Part shown: positions 15,841 to 24,989 of the stretch, in pieces
Numbering within the stretch: the stretch's first letter is position 1
How the letters are laid out: each line of letters begins with the position of its first letter
From: Microthrixaceae bacterium
GTDB taxonomy: Bacteria > Actinomycetota > Acidimicrobiia > Acidimicrobiales > Microtrichaceae
Length of the DNA: 64,000 nt
Assembly: GCA_020845705.1 (NCBI GenBank)
Contig: JADLFH010000050.1
Location: 1-64,000, forward strand
Direction: 5' to 3'
Notes under the pieces: generated by a model
Told to the model about the DNA's origin: nothing
Databases searched by the model: none
Seen by the model: only the letters and a program-made list of their open reading frames with translations
Translations under genes and position numbers: made by a program

Positions 15841-17430
15841 ATGGGGGATCTCTCCAACTACAACCTCGCTGATATCTGGGAGGCGGTCGCCGAGCGCGTC
15901 GCGGACCGCGTCGCGGTGATCTGCGGCGAACGACGCCTCACCTACGCCGAGCTCGAATCCCGGGCGAACCGTCTGGCGCATCACCTCCTGTCGGTCGGAG
16001 TTGCGGCGGGCGATCACGTAGGGCTCTACCTCATGAACGGAACCGAGTACCTCGAGGGGATGCTCGCCGCGTTCAAGATCCGTGCCGTGCCGATCAACGT
16101 GAACTTCCGCTACGTAGCGGACGAATTGCGTTACCTCTTCGACGACTCGGGCATCGTCGCCCTCATCCACAACCCCGAGTTCGCCGACCGCGTCGCCGAG
16201 GCGGCGCCGTCGGTGCCCGCGATTCGCCACACCCTTGCAACCGGAGCCGACTACGAGGCCGCACTCGCTGCGCAGCCTGCTGATCGGGGCTTTCCGGAGC
16301 GATCCGGCGACGACCCCTACATCATCTACACGGGTGGCACCACGGGCATGCCCAAGGGCGTGGTGTGGCGGCAGGAGGACGCGTTCTTCGCCTGCGTCGG
16401 CGGCGGAGACCCGATGCGTCTCCAGGGCCCTGTTGAGCAGCCTTCGGAGATCCTCGACCGCATCATCGACTTCGAGTTCTGCGCCTATCCGCTCGCACCG
16501 CTCATCCACGCGGCCGCTCAGTGGACCACCCTGTCATGGCTCTACTGCGGTGCCCGCGTGGTGTTGACCCCGGGCTCGTTCGATCCATCGGCAGTGTGGG
16601 CAACGGTGGCCCGGGAGAACGTGAACACGCTGATCATGGTCGGCGACGCCATGGCCAGGCCGCTCGTGGATGACTGGGAGGCGAACGGGCCGTATGAGGT
16701 TTCCTCGTTGTACGCGCTCGGGTCGGGCGGTGCACCACTGTCGGCGTACCTGAAGGACCGCTTCCACGAGATGATGCCCGACGCCATGATCACCGACGGG
16801 TTCGGGTCCTCGGAGACCGGCGCCCAGGGCAGCCAGCGGATCCAGCCCGGTGTCGAGTCGAAGGGACTCACCAGCTTCCAGCGCCTCGGAACCGGCACGA
16901 CGGTGCTCGCCGAGGACGGGACCGAGGTGCAACCCGGATCGGGGGTCATTGGCCGCCTGGCGCTGAGCGGCCGGATCCCCTTGGGCTATCACAACGATCC
17001 GGCCAAGACCGCGGAGACCTTCGTCGAGGTCGACGGCCGGCGGTGGGTGATCACCGGCGACATGGCAACGGTGGAGGAGGACGGTGCCATTACCCTGTTC
17101 GGCAGGGGTTCGGTGTCGATCAACACCGGTGGCGAGAAGGTGTACCCCGAGGAGGTCGAGTCCGCCCTCAAGTCGCACCCCGATGTGTACGACGCGGTCG
17201 TCGTCGGCGTGGCCGACCCGCGTTGGGGTGAGGTCGTCTGCGCCGTCATTCAGCCAGTGGCGGGAGCGTCGGTGCGTTTGGACGATCTGGTCGCCCATGC
17301 GCGGAGCTCAATCGCCGGATACAAGGTGCCCCGTCGCCTCGTCGTGGTGCCCGAAGTGGTTCGCTCACCGGTGGGAAAAGCCGACTACCGATGGGCGAAG
17401 ACCGTGGCGAGCGAGGGCGACGCCTCCTGA
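15841..17430 (+). CDS. Acyl-CoA synthetase, FadD19-like
   Basis: 529 residues of the AMP-forming ligase family. Motifs: P-loop YTGGTTGMPKGVVWRQED, YPLAPLIHAAAQW, TDGFGSSETG, TGDMATVEEDG, the hinge GRGSVSINTGGEKVYPEEVE and the catalytic Lys region SPVGKADYRW. The pattern YTGGTTG-x-PKGV-x-WR and NVNFRYV-x-DELRYL is that of the FadD19 group, which activates steroid side-chain or long branched acids. It makes an acyl-CoA from acid, ATP and CoA in the cytosol. ATG 15841 gives the family start; upstream frame is a shadow of the hydrolase. Position behind the KstR-like gene supports a lipid/steroid catabolic role; the exact substrate is unknown. Confidence 0.87.
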   Translation: MGDLSNYNLADIWEAVAERVADRVAVICGERRLTYAELESRANRLAHHLLSVGVAAGDHVGLYLMNGTEYLEGMLAAFKIRAVPINVNFRYVADELRYLFDDSGIVALIHNPEFADRVAEAAPSVPAIRHTLATGADYEAALAAQPADRGFPERSGDDPYIIYTGGTTGMPKGVVWRQEDAFFACVGGGDPMRLQGPVEQPSEILDRIIDFEFCAYPLAPLIHAAAQWTTLSWLYCGARVVLTPGSFDPSAVWATVARENVNTLIMVGDAMARPLVDDWEANGPYEVSSLYALGSGGAPLSAYLKDRFHEMMPDAMITDGFGSSETGAQGSQRIQPGVESKGLTSFQRLGTGTTVLAEDGTEVQPGSGVIGRLALSGRIPLGYHNDPAKTAETFVEVDGRRWVITGDMATVEEDGAITLFGRGSVSINTGGEKVYPEEVESALKSHPDVYDAVVVGVADPRWGEVVCAVIQPVAGASVRLDDLVAHARSSIAGYKVPRRLVVVPEVVRSPVGKADYRWAKTVASEGDAS

Positions 17431-17562
17431 GCGGCCTCGGCGGGCGGGTGGCCAAACCGATTCCCGGCAGGGGGAAGCCGGTATTTCGGTCTGAGCCTGC
17501 TGAGAATGGGACGGCGCCGGCGAGTGGACGCGATGGCGACGGCGAGCAGGCGCGAGACGTGA

Positions 17563-18333
17563 TCAACCGGGCTTGATGCAGGCCGGCGCAGCGAAGGTGG
17601 CGCGCATCTGACCCGCCACCATCGACAGCACGGGCGACGCCGGTAGGCCCAGCGAGCGAAGGTCGGCTGCGAGCGGACCGCTGCCCAACAGGGTCACCTC
17701 TGCGGAGCGCTTTCCGAGGCGCAGTCGGGTGGCCCGGTTGTTGGTGGTCCACTCGGTGCGGAGGATCGAGCCGTCCTCGGTGTTGGAGTAGCAGGCCATG
17801 GTCAAAGGACGGGGCGGAACGGGGATCCTCCCGGCTCGAATCCGAATCCCCACCTCGCCGTCGAGCGACGCGACAACCGAGCTGCGCTCGAAGGAGATCG
17901 ACATGGGTGCGACCCATTTCGGGAACCCCCAGATCCCTCTTCCCGCGTGACAGGTGAACGACTCGCTGACCGGCAGCCTGTGCAGGTAGGTGGCCACGCC
18001 GCCTCTCGGCAGCGGTGGCGCGCCCGGAGGGTCATCCACAACGAAGGCGAGTCCAATTTCGTCGTAGGTGTCGAGGTCGCAATCGACGTACTTGACGAGG
18101 GCCAGCGACACCATTGCCCTGCCCTTCGAGCGTCTCGCAACCACCAGGCCGGTATGCGCGAGGAGGGACTGTGCCGAATCGCCGTCTACCAGGAACATGG
18201 CCGATGCCATCCGCGCCGACCGCACCCGCACCGGCATGTGGATTGCTCGTCCCTCGACCTCGTAGGTCCCGTCCTCGGCCGCAGCGAGCCCGCCGAGGGG
18301 CTGGGTCGACGCGGCGGGCTCGGGCGATGTCAT
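17563..18333 (-). CDS. Acetoacetate decarboxylase-like protein
   Basis: 256 residues of the ADC superfamily: MPVRVRSARMASAMFLVDGD at the N terminus, LALVKYVDCDLDTYDEIGLAF, and GRGIWGFPKWVAP, in which Lys139 aligns with the Schiff-base lysine of acetoacetate decarboxylase. The neighbouring second lysine of the true enzyme is Trp here, so the reaction may differ; ADC-like proteins include aldolase-dehydratases and lyases. ATG 18333 lies 13 bases after the stop of the FadD gene upstream on the same strand, so they form an operon. Confidence 0.75.
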   Translation of the reverse strand: MTSPEPAASTQPLGGLAAAEDGTYEVEGRAIHMPVRVRSARMASAMFLVDGDSAQSLLAHTGLVVARRSKGRAMVSLALVKYVDCDLDTYDEIGLAFVVDDPPGAPPLPRGGVATYLHRLPVSESFTCHAGRGIWGFPKWVAPMSISFERSSVVASLDGEVGIRIRAGRIPVPPRPLTMACYSNTEDGSILRTEWTTNNRATRLRLGKRSAEVTLLGSGPLAADLRSLGLPASPVLSMVAGQMRATFAAPACIKPG

Positions 18334-18346
18334 GAAGCCGGGCCGA

Positions 18347-19966
18347 TCACCGGTCGCCACGAGCAAGCTTCGTGGCCCACTGGTAGTCAGGCTTGCCCGA
18401 GGGGGAGCGGACGATCTCGTCGACCACGTGGAGCTCGCGGGGCACCTTGTAGCCGGCGATGAACTTGCGGGCGTGGTTCGCCAGATCATCCAGCTCCGCT
18501 TGTCGGCCGTCGCGGAACTGCACCACTGCGGCGACTGTCTGGCCCCAGCGGTCGTCGGGCACGCCGACGACGAGGCAGTCGAACACGGCGGGATGGTCCT
18601 TGAGCGCCTGTTCGACCTCCTCTGGGTGGATCTTCTCGCCGCCGGAGTTGATTGTCGTGGATCCCCGGCCGAGGAGCGTCAGCGAGCCGTCGGCCTCCCA
18701 TCGCGCCATGTCGCCGGCGACAGCGTAACGGCGACCGTCTGCGGCCACGACGAAGGTCTCCGCCGTCTTCTTCTCGTCCTTGTAGTAGCCGAGGGGGATG
18801 TTGCCGCCCCGGCCCAACTTGCCCGTCACCCCCACGGTGGCGCTCGGGATGATGTTGAGGTCGTCGTCGAGGATCACCACATCGGCGCCAGGCTGGATGC
18901 TGGGCCCACCGGCGGACTGCTTCGCCTGGCCCTTTGCCACGATACGCAAGCCGTTGAAGCCTCCCTCCGAGGACCCGACCGAGTCGGTGATGATGAGGTT
19001 GGGGAACTGCTCGAGGAACTGCTCCTTGACGGTCGTCGAGAAGATGGCAGCGGATGAGGCCACAGCGATGAGCGACGAGGTGTCGTAGCGCGAAGGGTCC
19101 TCCAACAGGTGCTCGATCATCGGGCGCCCCATGGCGTCACCGGTGATGATCGTGGAGTTGATCCCCTCCCTCTCGACGAGCCGCCAGACGGCCTCGCCGG
19201 AGAACTTGGGCAACAGCACAACTGTGTTGCCCTGAAGCATCTGGCCCATCGTCCCCCACTGCGCGGCGCCGTGCATGAGCGGTGGGATCACCAGGAACAC
19301 CAGCCCTCCCGACCCCGCGGCCGCCTTGCGCGCCATCGTGTCGGGTGCATCGACCCGCTCGCCGGAGATCGCGTCGATGCCCTGGCCGAGGGCGAAGAAC
19401 ACGTCCTCTTGTCGCCACATGACGCCTTTGGGCATGCCCGTGGTTCCGCCCGTGTAGAGCACGTAGAGGTCGTCGGCGGATCGTTCTGGGAAGCCGCGCT
19501 CGGGTGACGCAGCCGCACAGATCTCGTCGTAGGACTCGGCGTCGAGTCCGCCAAGGTCGGCGTGGGTTCCGTCGTCGATCCACACGAACGTCTTGACCGT
19601 CGCTGCCTTGTCGCGCACCGCGGCCAGCCGCTGCGCGTACTGACGGTCGAAGATGCACGCCACACAGTCCGCGTTTCCCAGCAGATAGGCGAGTTCGTCC
19701 TCCACGTAGCGGAAGTTGATGTTGATCGGGATGGCGCGGATCTTGAACACGCCGTACATGGCCTCGATCCACTCGTGGCTGTTCTGGGCGTAGATCCCGA
19801 CCCGATCGCCCACGCCGACACCCCGCTCGGCCAGCGCGTGCGCGATGCGGTTCGAGCGCGCGTCGAGCTCGGCGAAGCTGAGACGCAGATCGCCGTCGAC
19901 CAAGGCGAGTCGGTCGGGGATCGCGTCGGCTGTGTGCTCGAAGATGTCCGCGATGTTGAAGGCCAT
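18347..19966 (-). CDS. Acyl-CoA synthetase, FadD19-like
   Basis: 539 residues, starting MAFNIADIFEHTADAIPDRLAL as in the FadD19 group. Motifs: YTGGTTGMPKGVMWRQEDVF, IPPLMHGAAQW, ITDSVGSSEGG, AGDMARWEADG, the hinge GRGSTTINSGGEKIHPEEVE and catalytic SPSGKPDYQW. It is a paralogue of the ligase at 15841 and should activate a steroid side-chain or long-chain acid to its CoA ester. The ADC-like gene follows in the same operon. The upstream region 19967-20009 separates it from the WS/DGAT gene on the same strand. Confidence 0.9.
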   Translation of the reverse strand: MAFNIADIFEHTADAIPDRLALVDGDLRLSFAELDARSNRIAHALAERGVGVGDRVGIYAQNSHEWIEAMYGVFKIRAIPININFRYVEDELAYLLGNADCVACIFDRQYAQRLAAVRDKAATVKTFVWIDDGTHADLGGLDAESYDEICAAASPERGFPERSADDLYVLYTGGTTGMPKGVMWRQEDVFFALGQGIDAISGERVDAPDTMARKAAAGSGGLVFLVIPPLMHGAAQWGTMGQMLQGNTVVLLPKFSGEAVWRLVEREGINSTIITGDAMGRPMIEHLLEDPSRYDTSSLIAVASSAAIFSTTVKEQFLEQFPNLIITDSVGSSEGGFNGLRIVAKGQAKQSAGGPSIQPGADVVILDDDLNIIPSATVGVTGKLGRGGNIPLGYYKDEKKTAETFVVAADGRRYAVAGDMARWEADGSLTLLGRGSTTINSGGEKIHPEEVEQALKDHPAVFDCLVVGVPDDRWGQTVAAVVQFRDGRQAELDDLANHARKFIAGYKVPRELHVVDEIVRSPSGKPDYQWATKLARGDR

Positions 19967-20009
19967 GACAACCCAAGTTAGGACACGTTCCAGCTGGGCT
20001 CGGACGAGC

Positions 20010-21521
20010 TCAGCTCGCCGTTGTCGGTGCCTTCTTCTTCGCCGGCGCCTTCTTGGCGGCGGTCCTCTTCTTCGCCGGAGCCTTCTTCGTCGTGGCCTTC
20101 TTGGCGGCCGGTCGAGGTGGCTGCTTGGCGGCAGCCTCCTGCAACCTCTCGAACGCGGTGCCCACGGCTGCGGCTAGGTCCCAGACATCTGGAACCAGAT
20201 CGCGGTCGACCATGAAGCCGAAGTCGATCGAGTACCGGTACGAGAGAACCGTGGCGTTGAGCCCCGCCCCTTCCATGATCGGCCCCATCGGGTACGCGGC
20301 CACCAGCTCGGCACCTGCCAGATACAGAGGGAAGGGCGGTCCAGGGACGTTGGAGATGACCAGGTTGTGGATCGGGCGGTGACGGTCCGCCAGGTTCATG
20401 GACGAGTAGAGACGCGACGCCAGACCGAAGGTGCGTGGTGCTGCGAACTCGCCCCAGTCGGTCAGCATCCTCGCGCCGAGCGCGTTGTGCTCCGATTTCG
20501 CACCCTCCGTGTTGGTTGCGATCTGGCGCAGGCGCTCGGCGGGATCGTCGATGTCGGTGGCCAGGCTGGTGAACATCGCCGAGACACGATTTCCACCTTC
20601 GCCCACTTCCTCCTCGGTGCGGACCGACACCGGGCAAACCGCGAGCAGTGGGTCGAGCGGTACACCGTCGCCTCGACGCTCGAGATACTCACGCAATGCA
20701 CCTGCGACGATCGCGAGGACCACGTCGTTGAGCTTCACGCCGAACGCGTCCTTCACCGCCTTGGCCTCTTCGAGGCCCACCCGGGCGAAGGCCACGCGGC
20801 GCTGCGGGCCGATGGCCGCGTTCCACGGCGTTCGTGGAGCAGTGAGTGGGACCGCGCCCACCTTGCCCTCGGGATCCCTGCGGTTCTGCACGATGTTGTT
20901 GACGCTCTGGAGCGTCCGGCCCAACAACGGAACCATTCCCGGTATTCGCCTCACCCGTGAGCGGAGGGCGTGGGTGACCAACTCGAGGTCCGTCGGCACC
21001 TGCTCCGGCTCCGCCAACTCAGGTGCGGGCCGGGGCGGCGGGACGGCCTCGAGGTCATAAAGCGCCGTCATGATCTCGGCACCCGCGGCACCGTCGATAG
21101 CGGCATGGTGGACCTTGCACACGAACCCGACGCGGTTCTGCTTCACGCCCTCTATGACCCACGATTCCCACAGCGGATGGTTGCGGTCAAGGGGGATCGA
21201 CGCGATCTGCGCGGCGATCTCGGCCAGCTCGCGCCGACCACCGGGAGCTGGGACCGCGATTCGTCTCACGTGGTAGTCGAGGTCGAAGTTCGGATCCTCC
21301 ACCCACACCGGGTGGTGAAGCTGGAACGGCACCTCGACGAGCCGTCGGGTGAACAACGGCACGAGATGAAGTCGCTCGCGTATGTGGTTCCTGAACGCCT
21401 CGAACGAGTAGCCGCCGGGCATCGTCGATGTGTCGTATATGCCCGTCATCGCTACGTGCATGTGGCTCGTGGGCGTCTCCAGATAGAGAAACGATGCGTC
21501 GAGGCCGCTCAGTCGTTGCAT
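20010..21521 (-). CDS. Wax ester synthase/DGAT with lysine-rich tail
   Basis: 503 residues. The start MQRLSGLDASFLYLETPTSHMHV is typical of the WS/DGAT family, and the acyltransferase motif HHAAIDG (HHxxxDG) is intact. Further family blocks: LNDVVLAIVAGALREYL, PVSVRTEEE, NLVISNVPGP. It esterifies diacylglycerol or fatty alcohol with acyl-CoA for storage lipid. The last 35 residues are a Lys/Ala/Pro-rich repeat (AAKKATTKKAPAKK and similar), like histone H1 or Hup tails, and not part of the enzyme fold. AAGGGG precedes ATG 21521; the frame further upstream lacks family similarity. Confidence 0.88.
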   Translation of the reverse strand: MQRLSGLDASFLYLETPTSHMHVAMTGIYDTSTMPGGYSFEAFRNHIRERLHLVPLFTRRLVEVPFQLHHPVWVEDPNFDLDYHVRRIAVPAPGGRRELAEIAAQIASIPLDRNHPLWESWVIEGVKQNRVGFVCKVHHAAIDGAAGAEIMTALYDLEAVPPPRPAPELAEPEQVPTDLELVTHALRSRVRRIPGMVPLLGRTLQSVNNIVQNRRDPEGKVGAVPLTAPRTPWNAAIGPQRRVAFARVGLEEAKAVKDAFGVKLNDVVLAIVAGALREYLERRGDGVPLDPLLAVCPVSVRTEEEVGEGGNRVSAMFTSLATDIDDPAERLRQIATNTEGAKSEHNALGARMLTDWGEFAAPRTFGLASRLYSSMNLADRHRPIHNLVISNVPGPPFPLYLAGAELVAAYPMGPIMEGAGLNATVLSYRYSIDFGFMVDRDLVPDVWDLAAAVGTAFERLQEAAAKQPPRPAAKKATTKKAPAKKRTAAKKAPAKKKAPTTAS

Positions 21522-21619
21522 CCAAACCCCTTGTGGTCGATCGCGCGTCGTCGTGCGAGGGCGCCCATTGTGCAGCACCAGACGCATCGATGCTTCCTGG
21601 CCGCCTATAGCATCCAACG

Positions 21620-22864
21620 ATGGCTTCACCGCTGGCGGCTTGGAAGTCGCGACCCCGGTTCGAGCGCCAGAGCGCGTGGGCGTTGTTGGCGGCGATCAAC
21701 GGCCGCCGACCGGCGCGCTACAGCCGGTACTTCCAGGTGCCGTCGTTCTTCATGAGCTGGGGGGCCACCGAAGCGGCGGTGCCCTGGGCGGCGCTCAACG
21801 CCGTCCGTACCGTTGGCGCCATCCGTCGCGGCGAGCACCGCAGCGCATCGGGCAAGGCGGCGGTGGCCGCTCAGCTCGCGGCGATAGGAGCGGCAGCGTC
21901 CTTCGTTGTTGAGGGCCGCCGCACCGATGAGCAGTTCAATGCCGCGCTGGCGCCCTGGCTCGATGATCAGACCATCCGCGACCGTCCGTCATCCGTGCGT
22001 GCCGGGGCGGTGGTGCCTCTGTTCTATGGAGGCAGGAACCGCCGCTCCAGGTCCAGGGGCATCCCATTCAGCCCTGAAAGCCGTGGACTTCGCCTCGACG
22101 TCTATGAGCCCCTCACCTCGGCTCGACCCGACGAACGGCGTCCCGCGATCGTTCAGATCCACGGAGGCGCCTGGGCTGTCGGTGACAAGCGCGAGCAGGG
22201 CATTCCTCTGCTGAACCACCTGGCCGCCAACGGCTGGGTCGGCTTCAACGTCAACTACCGACTCTCGCCGAGGGTTCGGGCGCCCGAGCATCTGATCGAC
22301 TGCAAGCGGGCAATCGCGTGGATCCGCGACCATGCCGATGACTACGGGATCGATCCCGACTTCATCTGCGTCACAGGCGGGTCGGCCGGCGGTCATCTCT
22401 CGGCTCTGTGCGCGCTCACCGCCAACGACGCGGAGTTCCAGCCCGGGTTCGAGGACGCCGACACCTCCGTACAGGCGGCGGTCCCCTTCTACGGCGCCTA
22501 CGACATGGCGGACACCTCGCTGATGGTCAAGGGATACCGCGAGACCTTCCTCGAACCCGTGGTCTTCGGTTCGAGGTTCAGCGACGACCCGACACCGTTC
22601 GAGAAGTACTCGCCGATCCGCCGTGTACGGCCGGATGCGCCGCCGATGATGATCATCCACGGAACCCGTGACGCGCTCATCCCCATCGAGGCCGCAAGAC
22701 CCTTCGCGCAGCGACTCGGAGAGGTCTCGGAGTCCGCGGTCGTCTGGGTGGAACTCGACGGTGCGCAACACGCCTTTGACATCTTCCCGTCGGCACGAAC
22801 CGTGCGGACGATCGAATACGTGGAGCGCTTTCTCGACGGCTGTCATCGTGGGGTGATCAAGTAG
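21620..22864 (+). CDS. Alpha/beta hydrolase, HSL-like esterase
   Basis: 414 residues. The C-terminal half is an esterase of the hormone-sensitive-lipase/BD-FAE type: oxyanion motif HGGAW at 181-185, nucleophile GGSAGG with Ser255, Asp351 in HGTRDALIP, His384 in AQHAF. The first 150 residues contain hydrophobic alpha-helical stretches (AVPWAALNAVRTVGAI, AVAAQLAAIGAAASFVV) that may be membrane-associated. It likely hydrolyses short to medium acyl esters. It diverges from the WS/DGAT gene, suggesting matched synthesis and breakdown of neutral lipids. TATAGC at about 21608 could be part of a -10, but that is too close to the start to be certain. Confidence 0.85.
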   Translation: MASPLAAWKSRPRFERQSAWALLAAINGRRPARYSRYFQVPSFFMSWGATEAAVPWAALNAVRTVGAIRRGEHRSASGKAAVAAQLAAIGAAASFVVEGRRTDEQFNAALAPWLDDQTIRDRPSSVRAGAVVPLFYGGRNRRSRSRGIPFSPESRGLRLDVYEPLTSARPDERRPAIVQIHGGAWAVGDKREQGIPLLNHLAANGWVGFNVNYRLSPRVRAPEHLIDCKRAIAWIRDHADDYGIDPDFICVTGGSAGGHLSALCALTANDAEFQPGFEDADTSVQAAVPFYGAYDMADTSLMVKGYRETFLEPVVFGSRFSDDPTPFEKYSPIRRVRPDAPPMMIIHGTRDALIPIEAARPFAQRLGEVSESAVVWVELDGAQHAFDIFPSARTVRTIEYVERFLDGCHRGVIK

Positions 22865-22873
22865 CCGACAGGG

Positions 22874-23092
22874 CTACCTGCGCCAGAGGCGTAGGAGGCC
22901 GTAGCCGCCGGCGACGGTCGTGAGGATGAGTGTGATGCCGACACCCATCATCAGGACACGCACCGATCCGTTGTCCAACACGTCGCCCTTGGGTGTCGCG
23001 CCGAACACGACCGCCATCACACCACCGACGCCCGACGCGACGGTGGCAAAGGCGAGCACAACGGTGGCGAGCAGGCGCAGCGCACGAGCCAA
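22874..23092 (-). CDS. Small two-helix membrane protein
   Basis: About 72 residues with two hydrophobic helices (LLATVVLAFATVASGVGGVMAVV and VLMMGVGITLILTTVAGGYGLL) and a basic end RLWRR. No family recognised. It follows the PEP-mutase-like gene on the same strand. The start is unclear: TTG 23092 is the nearest standard codon; a CTG at 23119 would overlap the previous stop. It is convergent with the esterase gene, 9 bases apart. Confidence 0.5.
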   Translation of the reverse strand: MARALRLLATVVLAFATVASGVGGVMAVVFGATPKGDVLDNGSVRVLMMGVGITLILTTVAGGYGLLRLWRR

Positions 23093-23115
23093 GCGAGCAT
23101 GTTGCCAGGTTTCGC

Positions 23116-23889
23116 TCAGACCCAGGCGGACACGATCTTTGTGAGCGGCTCTGTGACGGCGGCCTGGAGGAGCGGCCCGAAGCTCACCCGGTGTACGCCC
23201 AGAGCGCGGAGATCTTCGAGTGACCCGGCAGCGGATCCGTTGAGCGGATGCGCGATGACGTTGATCGGCGTGGAGAGTTCGTCCAAGAGGGTGCGGAGCG
23301 CATCGGAACCCGGTGCCTTCACGGGATAGAGGCAACGCGCTCCAGCTGCTTCACAAGCGCGGAGGCGTTCGATGGCCTCGGCGAGGGGATCCTCGAAGGT
23401 GCCCTCCGGCTTTAGGAACACGTCGGTTCGTGCGTTGATCACGAGCTCGACTCCGGCGGCGTCGGCCGCCTGGCGGATTGAGCCGACGTAGTCGGCGTGC
23501 TCGGTGGCGCTGCGCATCCGCTTGCCTTCGCTGTGGACGGTGTCCTCGACGTTGATGCCGACCACCCCGGCGTCGAGGACGCGCTCGACAAGCTCCGCGG
23601 CAGGCGTCGCGTATCCCGACTCCACGTCGAGACTCACCGGGACCTCTACGGAGCCGATGATCCGGCGAGCTCCGTCGAGTGCGTCGGCGAGTGTCATGCC
23701 CTCGTTGTCCTTCTGGCCGCGTGAATCGGCCATGGGGTGGCTCCCGATGGTGAGGGCGGCGAATCCGGCAGCGACCATCGTCCTTGCAGACCACGCGTCC
23801 CACACGGTGGGGAGGACGACGGTGGTGCCTGAGTGATGAAGGGCCAGGAGTTGAGAGGCGCGCGCGACGAGATCGGTCGAGTCGGTCAT
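23116..23889 (-). CDS. Isocitrate lyase/PEP mutase family protein
   Basis: 257 residues, a TIM barrel of the ICL/PEP mutase superfamily: PTVWDAWSARTMVAAGFAAL, GSHPMADSRGQKD, VSLDVESGYATP (in place of DxDxGYG), GINVEDTVHSEGKRM, INARTDVFL. The metal site and the EDTVHSEGK loop match the 2-methylisocitrate lyase / oxaloacetate-hydrolase-like group rather than ICL itself, which has KKCGH. The substrate would be a small 2- or 3-carboxy acid. ATG 23889 is chosen because the residues upstream are Gly/Arg-rich and partly derived from the repeat-bearing intergenic DNA. Confidence 0.82.
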   Translation of the reverse strand: MTDSTDLVARASQLLALHHSGTTVVLPTVWDAWSARTMVAAGFAALTIGSHPMADSRGQKDNEGMTLADALDGARRIIGSVEVPVSLDVESGYATPAAELVERVLDAGVVGINVEDTVHSEGKRMRSATEHADYVGSIRQAADAAGVELVINARTDVFLKPEGTFEDPLAEAIERLRACEAAGARCLYPVKAPGSDALRTLLDELSTPINVIAHPLNGSAAGSLEDLRALGVHRVSFGPLLQAAVTEPLTKIVSAWV

Positions 23890-23955
23890 GGCGGCCAGCC
23901 TGCCACCCTCCCCGCCGGATCTCCCACCCTGACCAGCCCTGACCACCCCCCCAAC

Positions 23956-24009
23956 CCCGAACTGGGCGAAGCCGCAACCGAATCGGGCGGGTCCTTCGCC
24001 CAGTTCGGG
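23956..24009. repeat. Palindromic repeat family A, copy 2
   Basis: Perfect 15-bp arms CCCGAACTGGGCGAA / TTCGCCCAGTTCGGG with a 24-base centre. It lies between the stop of the VWA gene and the start of the PEP-mutase-like gene, both on the minus strand. Confidence 0.92.
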
Positions 24010-24015
24010 TGGGAT

Positions 24016-24945
24016 TCAGCGAGGGGCGTTGGCGAGGGCGGCGGCGAGGGCGTCGGGAACATCCGTTGGGCCCGCCAGCCCGACACAGGTCGCACCGACC
24101 GCAGCCGCCAACGCCTCGGCGTCTGCCCGATCCTCGGCAGGGCAGATGATCGCCAGCTCCGTCAAGGCCGCGGCAGCGACGACAGCGGGACCGCCGGCTG
24201 TGACGCGGCAGTCGGAGAGCAGCACCGCAGCCCTGCGAGCGGCGCGGGAGCGCGACAACTGCTCGTGTGCCACGCGCAAGGCGAGGCCAAGGTCGGTGGT
24301 GCCGTGCCCTCGGAGGCGCAGCAGGTCGCCTATCACGCGCTCGGTGGCGGTGGACTCACCTTGTGAGGCGAGCACGATCGCCTGGTCGGAGAACGCCACC
24401 ACCGAGCAGTCGGCGGGGTGGCGGTAGAGCGTGGCGGCCGCCGCGAGCGCTGCGGCAACAAGTCGCTCGCCCTGCATGGAGCCGGATCGGTCCACCAACA
24501 GGCACAGGGCGGTGTCGGGCCGTTGCCACGTCGTCACCGCCAGGTCCTCGGCCCGGAGCGGACCGCCCCCGGCCCGCGCTGTCAGGATCGCGTCGAGGCT
24601 GGCGTCGACGTCCACGTCCCCCGGTTCCTCACCTCGCGCCCGCCTGAGCCGACCGACCCCGCGGCGTCGAGCCGTACCTTGTCGAGCCATGTCGGTCAGC
24701 ACTCGACCGGCGAGGCGTCGGGCGAGATCGCGCAGCGTCTCGTCGGTGGCGCCCGTCATCGCCCCGAGCAGGGCCAGGGCGGAGTCGGTGTCCTCCGCGA
24801 GAAGCTCGTCGAATGCGTCCGCGTCGAGCACGCCGAGCTCAGGCGAAACCTGTTCGAACCCCTTCTGGCGGCTCAGGTCGCGTCGCGAGGTGGTCCGTCT
24901 TCCCGCCTCTGCCACAGCGGCTTGGGCGTCGTCGCCTTCCGCCAC
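24016..24945 (-). CDS. VWA domain protein
   Basis: 309 residues. The C-terminal half is a von Willebrand A domain with an intact MIDAS, DRSGSM (Asp152, Ser154, Ser156), then the GTTDLGLAL loop and LLSDCRVT. The N-terminal half is helical and charged. Paired with the MoxR ATPase upstream it forms a MoxR-VWA module, thought to act as a chaperone/insertase for metalloenzymes or membrane complexes. Start GTG 24945, 44 bases after the MoxR stop, same strand. The partner protein that it matures is not identified. Confidence 0.85.
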   Translation of the reverse strand: MAEGDDAQAAVAEAGRRTTSRRDLSRQKGFEQVSPELGVLDADAFDELLAEDTDSALALLGAMTGATDETLRDLARRLAGRVLTDMARQGTARRRGVGRLRRARGEEPGDVDVDASLDAILTARAGGGPLRAEDLAVTTWQRPDTALCLLVDRSGSMQGERLVAAALAAAATLYRHPADCSVVAFSDQAIVLASQGESTATERVIGDLLRLRGHGTTDLGLALRVAHEQLSRSRAARRAAVLLSDCRVTAGGPAVVAAAALTELAIICPAEDRADAEALAAAVGATCVGLAGPTDVPDALAAALANAPR

Positions 24946-24989
24946 CGCATCCCCATGCCCGTCATCCAGCCCGGCCCCCGGCGGCGGGT

